A stretch of 64,000 nt of DNA from Gimesia benthica (lineage in GTDB: Bacteria > Planctomycetota > Planctomycetia > Planctomycetales > Planctomycetaceae): positions 1,578,501-1,642,500 of the forward strand of contig NZ_CP043930.1 of the NCBI RefSeq assembly GCF_009720525.1. The letters run 5' to 3'. Positions 17,426 through 26,133 of the stretch are shown here, piece after piece. Position 1 is the first letter of the stretch; each line of letters starts with the position of its first letter. The translations under genes and the position numbers were made by a program. The notes beneath the pieces were generated by a model. It had not been told where the DNA came from, did no database searches, and was given only the letters and a program-made list of their open reading frames with translations.

Positions 17426-17832
17426 GTATGTACCTTATCTTGAGGCGGCTTCACTGTACACTGCCCCTGCTGACAGCGCCCCGTCAATCTTAACCTGTGA
17501 CGGGCAAAATGTCTGTAAAAATAATCGAGACTGTGTGAAATACCGGGCAGGCGGGTGGGAATCACGAGCCAACGGAGACCAATCGCAGAATAGAGTCGAC
17601 GAAATACTTCCACACCGCTGACCCAGGAACCGTCGGGGAGACGCCCCTGCATCTCTTCCATAAATTCTGCCTGTGTTTTGCCATAGACCTCTGGATCAAA
17701 GTCTTGCGCGGCAATATCGGTGAAATGAATCTTGTGGCGGCGATCGAATCGCTTCAGCAGGTTGACCTCCCGCCGACAAAGCGGGCAGTCGCCATCATAG
17801 AAGGCTTCGATTTCGCAGTATTCACGATCCAT
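17422..17832 (-). CDS. DCC-family thiol-disulfide oxidoreductase (DUF393)
   Basis: A 136-residue protein with the family-defining 'FYDGDCPLCRREVNLLKRFD' at residues 12-31, a C-x-x-C redox motif following D-G-D. Further conserved parts are 'IHFTDIAAQDF' and 'GRLPDGSWVSGVEVFRRLYSAIG'. These small thioredoxin-like proteins often accompany lipid and photolyase or cyclopropane synthase clusters. This is the first gene of the operon: its ATG at 17832 is followed by five genes all overlapping. The gap of 35 bases to the sigma factor gene upstream allows read-through from it. Confidence 0.88.
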   Translation of the reverse strand: MDREYCEIEAFYDGDCPLCRREVNLLKRFDRRHKIHFTDIAAQDFDPEVYGKTQAEFMEEMQGRLPDGSWVSGVEVFRRLYSAIGLRWLVIPTRLPGISHSLDYFYRHFARHRLRLTGRCQQGQCTVKPPQDKVHT

Positions 17833-17867
17833 ACTTCACCGTTCTTGTCGTTAAATAAACGTTAAAT

Positions 17868-18815
17868 TCAGCCGCCGACGAGTTCGCGAATCGCATCGAG
17901 ACGCGATCCTTCTGCGAGTGCTCTCAGTTTGGCTACGGCCCGCTGTTCGAGCTGACGCACTCGTTCTTTGGAGATGCCGAGTTCGTCGGCCAGTTTCTGA
18001 AAGGTCTGAATCTTGCGATGTTTGCCGAGAGCAAAGCGGCTGCGAACAATAAACTGTTCCCGCTGATCGAGGGTGTCAATCGTCTGCTTGAGCAGGTCGG
18101 AGAGTTCATCCCAGACCGCGCGGACCATCATCGGATTCTTCTGCTCCTGTAACTCTTCCAGGGTGCGCTCTTCGCCCAGCTGCTTGAACTTATTGCGTTC
18201 CTTGCGGCGATTGGCAATTTTGCGATACGCGTAATTCGAAATGGAGTGGTATGCGTACGTACTGAAACGGAATCCCCGTGCATAATCGAACTTTTCGATG
18301 GCATTCATCAGCGTGAGGCAGCCATCACTCAGTAGCTCGTCAAAGCTCACGCCAGGAGTCACACATTTCTTGACGATCGAGACCACCAGTCGCATATTAC
18401 TGCGAAAGATCTGGTCGCGAACCTGTTCTGCCTGCTGGAGCAGATTTTCGATTCGCTCCAGCTCGCAGGGCTCGACCTCCTCCGGGTCTAGTTTGCAACG
18501 ATGCATATTGGCTTTGAACTTGAGGTAGTTCATCCTGCGGAACAGATCCTGCTCGTCAGCTGCAGACAGTACTTCTGAGCGGCAGAGACGGGCGATTTGA
18601 GTCGAGAGTGCCCGGCTGCCCGGTTTCGTGAAGGCAGCAGTTGGAATCTCTGATTTACTCTCAGGCAAGGGTTGCCCCAGAATTAGTTCGTCTGCGTCTG
18701 AATCCTGAAAGCTGGGATTCGGGATGAAGTCGATTTCAGCCTGCAGGATCTTACGAGCACGTTCTGCCAGCTGATGTGATGACTGCTTACAATGATCTTT
18801 TGAACATACTATCAT
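17868..18815 (-). CDS. sigma-70 family RNA polymerase sigma factor
   Basis: A 315-residue alternative sigma factor. Region 2 is clear ('SNMRLVVSIVKKCVTPGVSFDELLSDGCLTLMNAIEKFDYARGFRFSTYAYHSISNYAYRKIA'). Region 3 is short, and region 4 ends in a helix-turn-helix ('TFQKLADELGISKERVRQLEQRAVAKLRALA'). A 75-residue N-terminal extension precedes region 1.2. Size and architecture fit a group 2/3 (RpoD/RpoH-like) factor and not an ECF factor. It lies 35 bases upstream of the lipid operon on the same strand and is divergent from the MerR/CarH-like regulator. I infer that the regulator controls this factor and that the factor helps transcribe the lipid genes. Confidence 0.88.
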   Translation of the reverse strand: MIVCSKDHCKQSSHQLAERARKILQAEIDFIPNPSFQDSDADELILGQPLPESKSEIPTAAFTKPGSRALSTQIARLCRSEVLSAADEQDLFRRMNYLKFKANMHRCKLDPEEVEPCELERIENLLQQAEQVRDQIFRSNMRLVVSIVKKCVTPGVSFDELLSDGCLTLMNAIEKFDYARGFRFSTYAYHSISNYAYRKIANRRKERNKFKQLGEERTLEELQEQKNPMMVRAVWDELSDLLKQTIDTLDQREQFIVRSRFALGKHRKIQTFQKLADELGISKERVRQLEQRAVAKLRALAEGSRLDAIRELVGG

Positions 18816-19063
18816 TTTCGTATTCCTGAAAATCGAAATTCGTTCATTTCGTCTACATCATTTATACACATGCAGGAAAACAAAAACAACCACAAATTCG
18901 TTCAAAACGTTCATTTCGGAGAAACTAAATGTATCCTGTTACCATTGACCAACTTATAATTATGTGACTTGTCAGATTACACTTTCCAAACTAAGATAAG
19001 TCAACTCAATGTTTTTGTTCTTTTTCGATAACGACCATATCGTCCACATCAGAATCAAGTCTA
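18816..19063. promoter_or_regulatory. AT-rich divergent control region with repeated CGTTCA elements
   Basis: This 248-base region between the sigma factor gene and the regulator gene is much richer in A and T than its surroundings. CGTTCATTTCG occurs at 18841-18851 and again at 18908-18918, with a third CGTTCA at 18899-18904. Direct repeats of this kind between divergent regulator genes are typical of operators. The MerR-type protein encoded at 19064 is the obvious candidate to bind them. I could not place a convincing sigma-70 promoter with normal spacing. Confidence 0.4.
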
Positions 19064-19942
19064 ATGCACGAATTTCTGACTTCTAAACAGGTAGCCCGCG
19101 CCATTCAGGCCAGTGAATCTTCCGTCAAACGCTGGTGCGACAAAGGAGTGATCCCCACCCAGTACACGGCTGGGGGACACCGTCGGATCGCCCTGCCAGA
19201 TCTGATCGAATTTTTACGTTCCAGTAAGTACGACCTGGTACGTCCCGAAGTGCTGGGGCTCCCTGCCACGACTGGACAGACTAGTCGGGTCATTGACCGT
19301 GCTGAAGAGCAGCTGACCGAAGCGTTGTTAAAGGGTGAAGAAGATCTCTGCCGTAAGGTCGTGCTGGACCTTTACCTGGCGGAACACAGTATCAGCGCCA
19401 TCTGCGATCTGGTAATCGCACGCTCCTTTATGACCATTGGTGATCGGTGGGAATGTGGAAACGCTGAGGTGTACCAGGAACGACGAGGTTGCGAGTTGGC
19501 CCTCCGCCTGCTGCATGAGTTACGGACACTGATTCCTAATCCCCCACTTGATGCTCCCGTGGCCTTCGGTGGTGCGGTGGAAGGGGATCTCTACAGCCTG
19601 GCGACCACTATGGTTGAACTGGTGCTTCGTGACATTAAGTGGAATGCGTCATCACTGGGAACCAACCTCCCCTTCTCCACTCTGGCCGCGGCAATTGAGC
19701 AACAGCGGCCGCGGATGTTCTGGCTAAGTGTGAGCTACATCCGTAACGAACAGGAATTCCTGCAGAACTACGCCGAACTCTACGATGAATTCGGTATGGA
19801 TGTGGCCTTCGTCGTCGGCGGACGGGCTCTCAAAGAACCAATCCGGCAGCAGATGCAGTATGCCGCCTTCTGTGACAATATCCGCCACCTGGAATCATTT
19901 GCTCAAACACTGCTCAATGCCTCGGAAAAAGAGCCGAAGTAA
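19064..19942 (+). CDS. MerR-type regulator with CarH/LitR-like but altered cobalamin domain
   Basis: 292 residues. An N-terminal winged helix-turn-helix (residues 5-50, with the wing signature TAGGHRRIALPDL) is followed by a four-helix bundle and a Rossmann-like domain, as in the B12 photoreceptors CarH and LitR. In the bundle, W129 and E139 keep the W-x9-E spacing, but the following residue is Arg instead of the usual His. In the Rossmann part the lower-ligand motif normally reading D-x-H-x-x-G is D175-L-Y177-S-L-A180, so the cobalt-coordinating His is Tyr. Adenosylcobalamin binding by the CarH mode is therefore doubtful. The gene is divergent from the sigma factor gene and likely represses or activates it and the lipid operon. 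Confidence 0.82.
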   Translation: MHEFLTSKQVARAIQASESSVKRWCDKGVIPTQYTAGGHRRIALPDLIEFLRSSKYDLVRPEVLGLPATTGQTSRVIDRAEEQLTEALLKGEEDLCRKVVLDLYLAEHSISAICDLVIARSFMTIGDRWECGNAEVYQERRGCELALRLLHELRTLIPNPPLDAPVAFGGAVEGDLYSLATTMVELVLRDIKWNASSLGTNLPFSTLAAAIEQQRPRMFWLSVSYIRNEQEFLQNYAELYDEFGMDVAFVVGGRALKEPIRQQMQYAAFCDNIRHLESFAQTLLNASEKEPK

Positions 19943-19952
19943 GCACTCGCGT

Positions 19953-21761
19953 TTATTTCCGGTTCACATAGACATAGTAGGCACCACAGATTTCCCGCCC
20001 CTGCTCATCCAGTAGCCAGGTTGTGAGTTCCATTTGTCCGGGCTTCAAGGGAGTCTCAATCGTAATCGACTCCCCATCAGCATCCGGTTTGGCCGTCGCT
20101 TCGAAACTGCCAATCTTGAGACGGCCTTTCGCGACTGGCAGCGCCACTCCTTCGGCGAGCTGGCCATCGGTTACTTTGACAGCCGGCGTCCCCTCGTTCA
20201 GCTTCAACCCACTTTCGCGGGGCCAGCGGCGCAATTCGAATTCATAGTTGCCCGCCTCGGCAATCGACAACTGCCAGGTCCCGTTGCGGCGGATTCCACG
20301 ACGCACCTGCCCCTGCTGATCGACAAAGACGTCCAGCCATTCACAGGCGGTGAGCATTGAAGGGTTCTCCGCCGCATGGCCAATAATCACGCGCTGCGGC
20401 TCGGCTACATGCGGTTGCAGTTCCTGCCACCATTGATCGAGGTGTGCCTGCATCCGGGCGACGACTTCCGGATGCTGCTCTGCCACGTTCTGTTTCTGCA
20501 GCGGATCGCTGGTGAGATCATACAGTTCCCGGTTCTCCAGCCAGCGCCAGCGTTTCCAGAGGACGGCGGCTCCTTCTTTTCGAGGCTTCGCGAGGAACAT
20601 GTTTTTCTTATTGCCGACGATGGGCATGCGGCTGTAGTTGACGACCAGCATTCGGTCCGGCAGCGATTTGACTTCTCCCCGCAGACGCGGCGCCAGACTG
20701 ATCCCGTCCAGTCGCTGCTCAGGCAGAGGGAGTTCACAAAGCTCGGCCAGGGTGGGGAGCAGATCCTGAACGTGGGCCAGATCATTCAGGTCACGTGCCG
20801 GGCCCAGGTTACCGTGTGGCCAGCGAATGAAACAGGGCACACGATGGCCTCCCTCCCAGAGCGTCACCTTTCTGCCACGCATGCCAGCGTTATAGTAATC
20901 AGGTCCCATCGTACTGCCGTTATCGGTGAGAAAAATGACGATCGTATCGTCGCGCAGTTTCGATTCGCTCAGAAACTGTTCCAGCTTGCCGATGTTTTCA
21001 TCAATGTTAGCGCACATCGCGAGGTAACTGATGAGTGCTTTTTTACGCTGGGGTTTGAGATGTTGCACGACCTCGGGATGCTCCCGGAGTGCTGCTTCGA
21101 CTGGTCGCCGATACTGATCGGGAACATACAGTGGTCCGTGGGGGGCATTCAAAGGCAGGTAGGCAAAAAACGGCTGGGACTCATCACGGGTACGGATCCA
21201 GTTCTGCATTTCACGAAAAAAGACATCCGTGCAATAACCGGTCTGCTTGACCCGGTGTCCGTTGTGCAGATAAGTATCATCAAAATAATCGTTGATCCAG
21301 TAGTCGGGCACCGCGCTGATGTGTGATGAGGGGAACCAGAGTGTCTCCTGAAAGCCACGATCCTGCGGACGATAGGGATAATTGTCTCCCAGATGCCATT
21401 TCCCGAACATGCCGGTGCGATAACCGGCCGCCTGAAACTGGTCGGCCATGGTCTGGAGTTCGGGTCTGAGCAGCGTCCGCCCGCTGCTGACATTCATGGC
21501 GGCATTGCGAAACGCGTCCTGCCCGGTCATCAGTTGCCCCCGGGTCGGGGTGCACATCGGGGCGACGTGAAAGTCGGTCAGACGGACACTCTCAGCGGCC
21601 AGCTGATCGAGGTGGGGAGTTTTGAGCAGGGGATTTCCGTGACAGGAAAGTTCACCGTAACCCTGGTCATCGCTCATAATCAGGATCACATTGGGTTGAC
21701 CGGCAGCCAGAACCGGATTGAGCCCAGAAAACAGTAACAGAGTAATGAGCAGCAGTCGCAT
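19953..21761 (-). CDS. secreted sulfatase (arylsulfatase family)
   Basis: 602 residues with an N-terminal signal peptide (MRLLLITLLLFSGLNPVLAA). The sulfatase core begins 'NVILIMSDDQGYGELSCHG'; D31 and D32 are calcium ligands. The formylglycine motif is C70-T-P-T-R74, so Cys70 should be converted by a formylglycine-generating enzyme. 'GMFGKWHLGD' supplies further active-site residues and 'IVIFLTDNGSTMG' the second metal-site Asp-Asn. A C-terminal beta-rich domain of about 130 residues follows the catalytic part. Planctomycetes carry many such enzymes for algal sulfated polysaccharides; the exact substrate cannot be read here. It stands alone, convergent with the regulator gene and divergent from the VOC gene. 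Confidence 0.93.
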   Translation of the reverse strand: MRLLLITLLLFSGLNPVLAAGQPNVILIMSDDQGYGELSCHGNPLLKTPHLDQLAAESVRLTDFHVAPMCTPTRGQLMTGQDAFRNAAMNVSSGRTLLRPELQTMADQFQAAGYRTGMFGKWHLGDNYPYRPQDRGFQETLWFPSSHISAVPDYWINDYFDDTYLHNGHRVKQTGYCTDVFFREMQNWIRTRDESQPFFAYLPLNAPHGPLYVPDQYRRPVEAALREHPEVVQHLKPQRKKALISYLAMCANIDENIGKLEQFLSESKLRDDTIVIFLTDNGSTMGPDYYNAGMRGRKVTLWEGGHRVPCFIRWPHGNLGPARDLNDLAHVQDLLPTLAELCELPLPEQRLDGISLAPRLRGEVKSLPDRMLVVNYSRMPIVGNKKNMFLAKPRKEGAAVLWKRWRWLENRELYDLTSDPLQKQNVAEQHPEVVARMQAHLDQWWQELQPHVAEPQRVIIGHAAENPSMLTACEWLDVFVDQQGQVRRGIRRNGTWQLSIAEAGNYEFELRRWPRESGLKLNEGTPAVKVTDGQLAEGVALPVAKGRLKIGSFEATAKPDADGESITIETPLKPGQMELTTWLLDEQGREICGAYYVYVNRK

Positions 21762-21973
21762 CGGATTTTCCCCGAAATTTCGCGTGAAGGTAAGAGTCCA
21801 ACTGATAAAAAACGCTAGTTTTCAAGTGTTTCTGACAGGGGGAAAATAGTTTACATGAATTGCTATTCCTGAAACAGATTCCATTGTATAATGGTCACAT
21901 AATCAGTTCAAATATGGTTTGTATTGCGGGTCCTGTTTCGCCTCCAGTCCCCAGCATTTCAGGAGAAATCAAG

Positions 21974-22429
21974 ATGGCCCCCCACTACACCCCCGATGGC
22001 TACCACGCAGTCACTCCCTATCTGCTGGTAGAAGGGGCAGCGAGACTGATTGAATTTGTAACATTCGTCTTCGATGCGACAACTGAGTTAATCTCATACC
22101 ACGATGACAAGATCGGCCATGCGACACTGAGAATCGGCGATTCCATGATTGAGCTGGCCGATGCCTGCGAGGAATGGGGGCCCACCTCCGCAGCTTTACA
22201 CGTTTATGTACCGGATGTCGATTTCACCTATCAGAGAGCCCTGGAAGCCGGCGCCTTAAGCCAGCGGGGGCCGGCAGACCAGTTTTACGGTGAGCGGAGC
22301 GCCTCGGTGAAGGATCCTTTTGGAATCCAATGGCATATCGCAACCCAGACGGAAGTACTCTCCAAAGAACAGTTGCTCCGCAGGGCTGACGAATTCAAAC
22401 AGCTGCAAAGCCAGCAGCAACACCAATAG
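21974..22429 (+). CDS. VOC-family (glyoxalase/bleomycin-resistance-like) protein
   Basis: I choose the ATG at 21974 (MAPHYTPDGYHAVTPYL), preceded by AGGAG at 21961-21965, over an upstream in-frame start that adds an unconserved leader. The 151-residue product has the vicinal-oxygen-chelate pattern: 'VTPYLLVEGAARLIEFV..FDA', 'HATLRIGDSMIELADAC', 'ALHVYVPDVDFTYQRALEAGA', 'DQFYGERSASVKDPFGIQWHIAT'. It resembles the PhnB-like subgroup. No reaction can be assigned. It is convergent with the frameshifted cupin gene, with a shared hairpin at the junction. Confidence 0.85.
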   Translation: MAPHYTPDGYHAVTPYLLVEGAARLIEFVTFVFDATTELISYHDDKIGHATLRIGDSMIELADACEEWGPTSAALHVYVPDVDFTYQRALEAGALSQRGPADQFYGERSASVKDPFGIQWHIATQTEVLSKEQLLRRADEFKQLQSQQQHQ

Positions 22430-22451
22430 AAAACTGACGCGATCAGTTTTC
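22429..22451. terminator. bidirectional hairpin between convergent genes
   Basis: A perfect 9-bp inverted repeat (22429-22437 and 22443-22451) with a 5-base loop starts at the last base of the VOC stop and covers the cupin stop. The arms carry A-runs and T-runs, so a terminator reading both ways is plausible, although no long U-tract follows. Confidence 0.45.
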
Positions 22452-22807
22452 GTCTGACTCTGTCGGGATGTACTTGTTATACAGCTCCGCGTAGTCTTCG
22501 CGGACCGGGCTGAATACATCCAGGACTACCGCAGGCCCATCGACGGCAACCGCCTGATGCGGAGTGTTGGGGGAATAATGAACATCGCCCCTGCTTCGAC
22601 AGTTCGCACTTCGTCCCCCATCGTCAGTTCCAGCCGGCCTTTGAGGAGCATTCCGCCCTGCTCGTGTGGATGATGGTGCATGGGCACAATGGCCCCTTCC
22701 TCCATTTCCAGGTAAGACAGCATCAGATTCTCCCCGAATGGGGTCCGCATTTTACAGCCAGGCAGGACTTCCAGGGGCTTGACGGAATCGATATCAATAA
22801 AGGGCAT
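22443..22807 (-). pseudogene. cupin-domain protein, interrupted by a one-base frameshift
   Basis: The start at 22807 has AAGGAG upstream and gives MPFIDIDSVKPLEVLPG, with the first cupin motif 'VPMHHHPHEQGGMLLKGRLEL' and 'GAMFIIPP'. After this the frame runs out of family resemblance. Shifting by one base near 22568-22575, where there is a run of five G (C on the coding strand), restores 'NTPHQAVAVDGPAVVLDVFSPVREDYAELYNKYIP' and ends at the stop at 22443-22445. That second segment contains the missing second cupin motif (P-x-x-P-H). One base therefore appears lost. This is either a true frameshift mutation or a sequencing error in a homopolymer. The intact protein would be about 121 residues. 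Confidence 0.82.
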
Positions 22808-22981
22808 TATTTCGGAACTCCTTTGCATCAGAGTGGTTTCCGCCTCACGATGATGGCAGTCACTTCAAGTTAAAGAAATGATCTGAGAATTGATAGTCTG
22901 ACGAACCTGCGAACCGAAACCGCTGTCAGAACTGAATGTACATTCCGCCCCCTGCTCTCTTCCCGAGGACCAGTTGATTCC

Positions 22982-23605
22982 ATGTATGTCCCAGCCGCTT
23001 TTGCCGAAACCGACGTCAGCCGACTGCCCCCGTTCATCGAGCAACACAGCTTTGCCACACTGGTGAGCAATCAGGGAGAGGAGCCGTTTGCTTCCCACCT
23101 GCCTTTACTTTTGCAGCATGGGGTGGGACAGAATGGGTGCCTGCTGGGGCACTTTGCCCGAGCGAATCCGCAAGCGGAGACTCCAGACAATCAGAATGTG
23201 CTGGCTATCTTTCATGGTCCGCACGCTTACATCTCACCCACCTGGTATGCCTCACAAAATACAGTCCCCACCTGGAACTATCAGGCGGTGCATGTATACG
23301 GTCAGTATTCCCGGATCACTGATGACGCGGAGTTGAAAGCGATCATCGCAGAAACCGTGCGGTTTTATGAAGCCTCGCAGCCTGTGCCCTGGTCAATGCA
23401 GACTCCGGAAGCCGAGTTCACCGAGGGACTGCTCAAGGGAATCGTCGGCTTTCGGATTGAGATCGAACGCATCGAAGGGAAATTCAAACTGAGCCAGAAC
23501 CATCCCGAAGAGCGGCGGAAGAAAGTGATCGATGCCTTAAAAAAACAGAGCAGCGACGACGCTCAGGCCATCGCTGCTCTGATGGAAGCAGATCTTCCCG
23601 CTTAG
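22982..23605 (+). CDS. PaiB-family FMN-binding protein
   Basis: A 207-residue protein that starts '[11 protein letters not shown]' and contains '[17 protein letters not shown]', '[11 protein letters not shown]', '[30 protein letters not shown]' and near the end '[21 protein letters not shown]'. These are the hallmark blocks of the PaiB/FMN-binding split-barrel family, named after a Bacillus regulator of sporulation and degradative enzymes. Flavin binding is expected; a role in gene regulation is uncertain. Its stop overlaps the end of the ribonuclease Y gene on the other strand by 4 bases. Confidence 0.9.
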   Translation: MYVPAAFAETDVSRLPPFIEQHSFATLVSNQGEEPFASHLPLLLQHGVGQNGCLLGHFARANPQAETPDNQNVLAIFHGPHAYISPTWYASQNTVPTWNYQAVHVYGQYSRITDDAELKAIIAETVRFYEASQPVPWSMQTPEAEFTEGLLKGIVGFRIEIERIEGKFKLSQNHPEERRKKVIDALKKQSSDDAQAIAALMEADLPA

Positions 23606-25149
23606 CGGGCGTATTCGACCGTGCGTGCCTCGCGCATCACGGTCACCCGGATTTCGCCCGGGTAGGTCAGGGTTTCTTCAATCGCCTTGGCGATGTCTTT
23701 GCACATCTTGGCTGCTTCGCGGTCGTTGACCTGATCGGAATCGACGATCACGCGAACTTCACGACCGGCCTGAATCGCATAGGTATGATCGACACCCGGG
23801 AAGCCGCAAACCAGCGTTTCCAGTTCTTCGAGGCGACGCACATATTTTTCCAGCGTATCGCGGCGGGCACCAGGACGCGAAGCAGAACAGGCGTCCGCTG
23901 CAGCAACCAGAACCGTGTAGATGTAATCGGGGCGGATGTCGTCGTGATGACCGGCGGCGGCATGCACGACTTCCTGACATTCGCCGTACCGCTTCAGCAA
24001 TTGGGCACCGACAGCAGGGTGGCCCCCTTCCATTTCGTGGTCGGCTGCTTTACCGATGTCATGGAACAGACCACAGCGACGGGCAAGTGTCCCGTCCAGG
24101 CCGAGCTGTTCTGCCATGATGCCGGTCAGAGCGGAAACTTCGATTGAGTGCCGCAATACATTCTGACTGTAACTGGTGCGGAAATGCAGACGGCCCAGCA
24201 GGTCGATCAGCTTGGGATGCACCCCGGAAATATTGACTTCCTGACAGGCATTCTGCCCCATGGTCTGGATGTATTCTTCGAGTTCCTTCTGCGTCTCTTC
24301 GACGACTTCCTCGATGCGGGCCGGATGAATGCGCCCGTCGTTGACGAGTTTCTGCAGGGACATTTTACCGATCTGCCGACGCACGTTATCGAAGGCCGAG
24401 ACGACAACCACTCCGGGTGTGTCGTCTACGATCACATCGACGCCGGTCGCTTTTTCGAAGGCGCGGATGTTACGACCTTCCCGACCGATGATCCGCCCTT
24501 TCATTTCTTCTTCGGGCAGTTCCACGGTGGAGACGGTGGTTTCAGCCACGTGTCCGGAGGCGAACCGTTGGACGGCCATGCCGATGGTTTCGCGGGCCAG
24601 CTTATCACAAGACTGCTTCAGTTCGTTCTGATACTTCAGGATCAGGGCACCGGTCTCACTCTTGAGATCGTTTTCCAGCCGGTCGAGCAGCATCTGGGAT
24701 GCGGTTTCGCGATCCAGGCCACTGATTTTGAACAGCTCTTCCTGCTGCTTCTTCAGAGCCCGCTCCAGTTCCTGTTCGCGGGCTTCGACCGCTTTGGTGC
24801 GGGAGGCCAGCTTGGACTGGGTGGCCTGAATCATGGATTCCTTTTTGAGGAAATCGGCCTGCTGATCTTCGAGCGCGTTCTCACGCTTGCTGAGCTTTTT
24901 CTCAACGGACCAGAGCTCTTCGCGCTGCTTGTTGACTTCTTCTTCCAGAGATTCGCGGCGTTTGAGCAGCTCTTCTTTGGCTTCCAGCTTCTGGCTTTTG
25001 AGCAGGTTTTCGGCATCGAGTTCGGCCTGTTTCAGGATCTGCTGATAAGACTGATAGGCAGATCCACGGCGAATCCGGTCAATGAAATAACCGATGAAGG
25101 CCCCGACAATGAGCGCCAGAGTAGCTCCAATAGCGACTTCTGTTAACAT
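23602..25149 (-). CDS. rny: ribonuclease Y
   Basis: A 515-residue membrane-anchored endoribonuclease that initiates mRNA decay. Residues 1-25 form a transmembrane anchor. Residues 30-200 are a long Glu/Lys-rich coiled coil. A KH domain follows ('[28 protein letters not shown]', about 215-245). Then comes an HD domain with '[20 protein letters not shown]' and the metal-binding '[10 protein letters not shown]' near residue 350. The C-terminus ends '..[19 protein letters not shown]', the usual tail. The size is normal for the family. It is a single-gene unit. Confidence 0.95.
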   Translation of the reverse strand: MLTEVAIGATLALIVGAFIGYFIDRIRRGSAYQSYQQILKQAELDAENLLKSQKLEAKEELLKRRESLEEEVNKQREELWSVEKKLSKRENALEDQQADFLKKESMIQATQSKLASRTKAVEAREQELERALKKQQEELFKISGLDRETASQMLLDRLENDLKSETGALILKYQNELKQSCDKLARETIGMAVQRFASGHVAETTVSTVELPEEEMKGRIIGREGRNIRAFEKATGVDVIVDDTPGVVVVSAFDNVRRQIGKMSLQKLVNDGRIHPARIEEVVEETQKELEEYIQTMGQNACQEVNISGVHPKLIDLLGRLHFRTSYSQNVLRHSIEVSALTGIMAEQLGLDGTLARRCGLFHDIGKAADHEMEGGHPAVGAQLLKRYGECQEVVHAAAGHHDDIRPDYIYTVLVAAADACSASRPGARRDTLEKYVRRLEELETLVCGFPGVDHTYAIQAGREVRVIVDSDQVNDREAAKMCKDIAKAIEETLTYPGEIRVTVMREARTVEYAR

Positions 25150-26133
25150 ATTCCAGGTGCTTCCTATGCGCCTTTGGTGAAAAGTCCCTTTCCTGCAGAA
25201 TGCTATTTGGCGTTAACATACAACAGAGACAATACCGTACAAATCCTCAATCTCCAGTCCTGGAGATCAGGCCGGAAGTGTACGATGCAGGTTGTCAGGA
25301 ATTTCTCAGAATGACAGGAGCGTCCGGGAGTTTCTGATCGATCTAAAGATGTCTGAATAAAGATATGAAATTCAAATAACAGCTTTAACTCAGCAGTAGT
25401 CTGGAACTTGGTGAATTTGAACAACAAACAGATGGCCCGTGCAGGTGCCTGCTAACGCCGTCGAAAGTATCTCCGGTCTGTGCGCACCGGGACGGGTACC
25501 TTCGACCGTAATTCGATCCCCAGATAAGACAGAATTTGACGCACCCACTCCTGCTGCCCCGTCAGTTGAGTCTGAACATGTGCAGGGGAAGAGCTTTCTT
25601 CCGTCCAGGAAGAGGATTTCCGTGAACGAATCAGCGTCGGCAATCGTTTCGCCACTTTTGTGAACAGAACATAAATTGCAAGGATTGTCTCATTGAGAAT
25701 GCCAAACATTGTTGATTCTCCAATTCAACTGTACCTGATACTACTTTAGAAACTCGTACTGCACAGAGATTGTTTTGACACAGCAGCTGAAGCTCAGTTT
25801 CCGTGTCGTAAACAGTTCTGTGACAATGCTCCCGATCAAGCCAGGAAATGCCGAAAGGAAACTTAAAAATAAAATACAATGAAACTATTATGAAAAGCTC
25901 ACTCCAGAACATCCAGAAAAAAACGGGAAACATCAGCCGATTCCCAAAGTTCGTTCCTTTTGGAATCGAAGAGATGAATCTGTCTGTAACTCGAATGACA
26001 GAGGAAACTTCTCGCAAATTTCCCAATTCATGGTAACAAGAGATTTCCGGATGCGATAGTATATTGCGAGAAATATTGGTTCAATTTCCCATCTCGCTCT
26101 CATGCGTCAGATCTGCCTGCGTGTCTCCCGTCA
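25150..26133. other. gene-poor region of nearly 1 kb
   Basis: No convincing gene lies here. The short open frames present (for example 25452-25709 and 25631-26026 on the minus strand) have no domain, no good ribosome site and improbable composition. Base composition is more AT-rich from about 25700 to 26080. No tRNA fold, repeat or insertion-sequence end was recognised. It contains the promoter of the ribonuclease Y gene on the left and that of tilS on the right, and could hold a small RNA or the remains of a lost gene. Confidence 0.4.

Noticed and set aside
20376..21326. 316-codon plus-strand frame opposite the sulfatase
   Set aside because: Antisense shadow of a clear sulfatase gene with no protein-family resemblance.
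24148..25146. 332-codon plus-strand frame opposite ribonuclease Y
   Set aside because: Phe/Leu/Gln-rich antisense of the coiled coil and KH region; no start site or domain.
25452..26026. Small minus-strand frames in the gene-poor region
   Set aside because: No ribosome site, no domain, unlikely composition and mutual overlap; not supported as genes.
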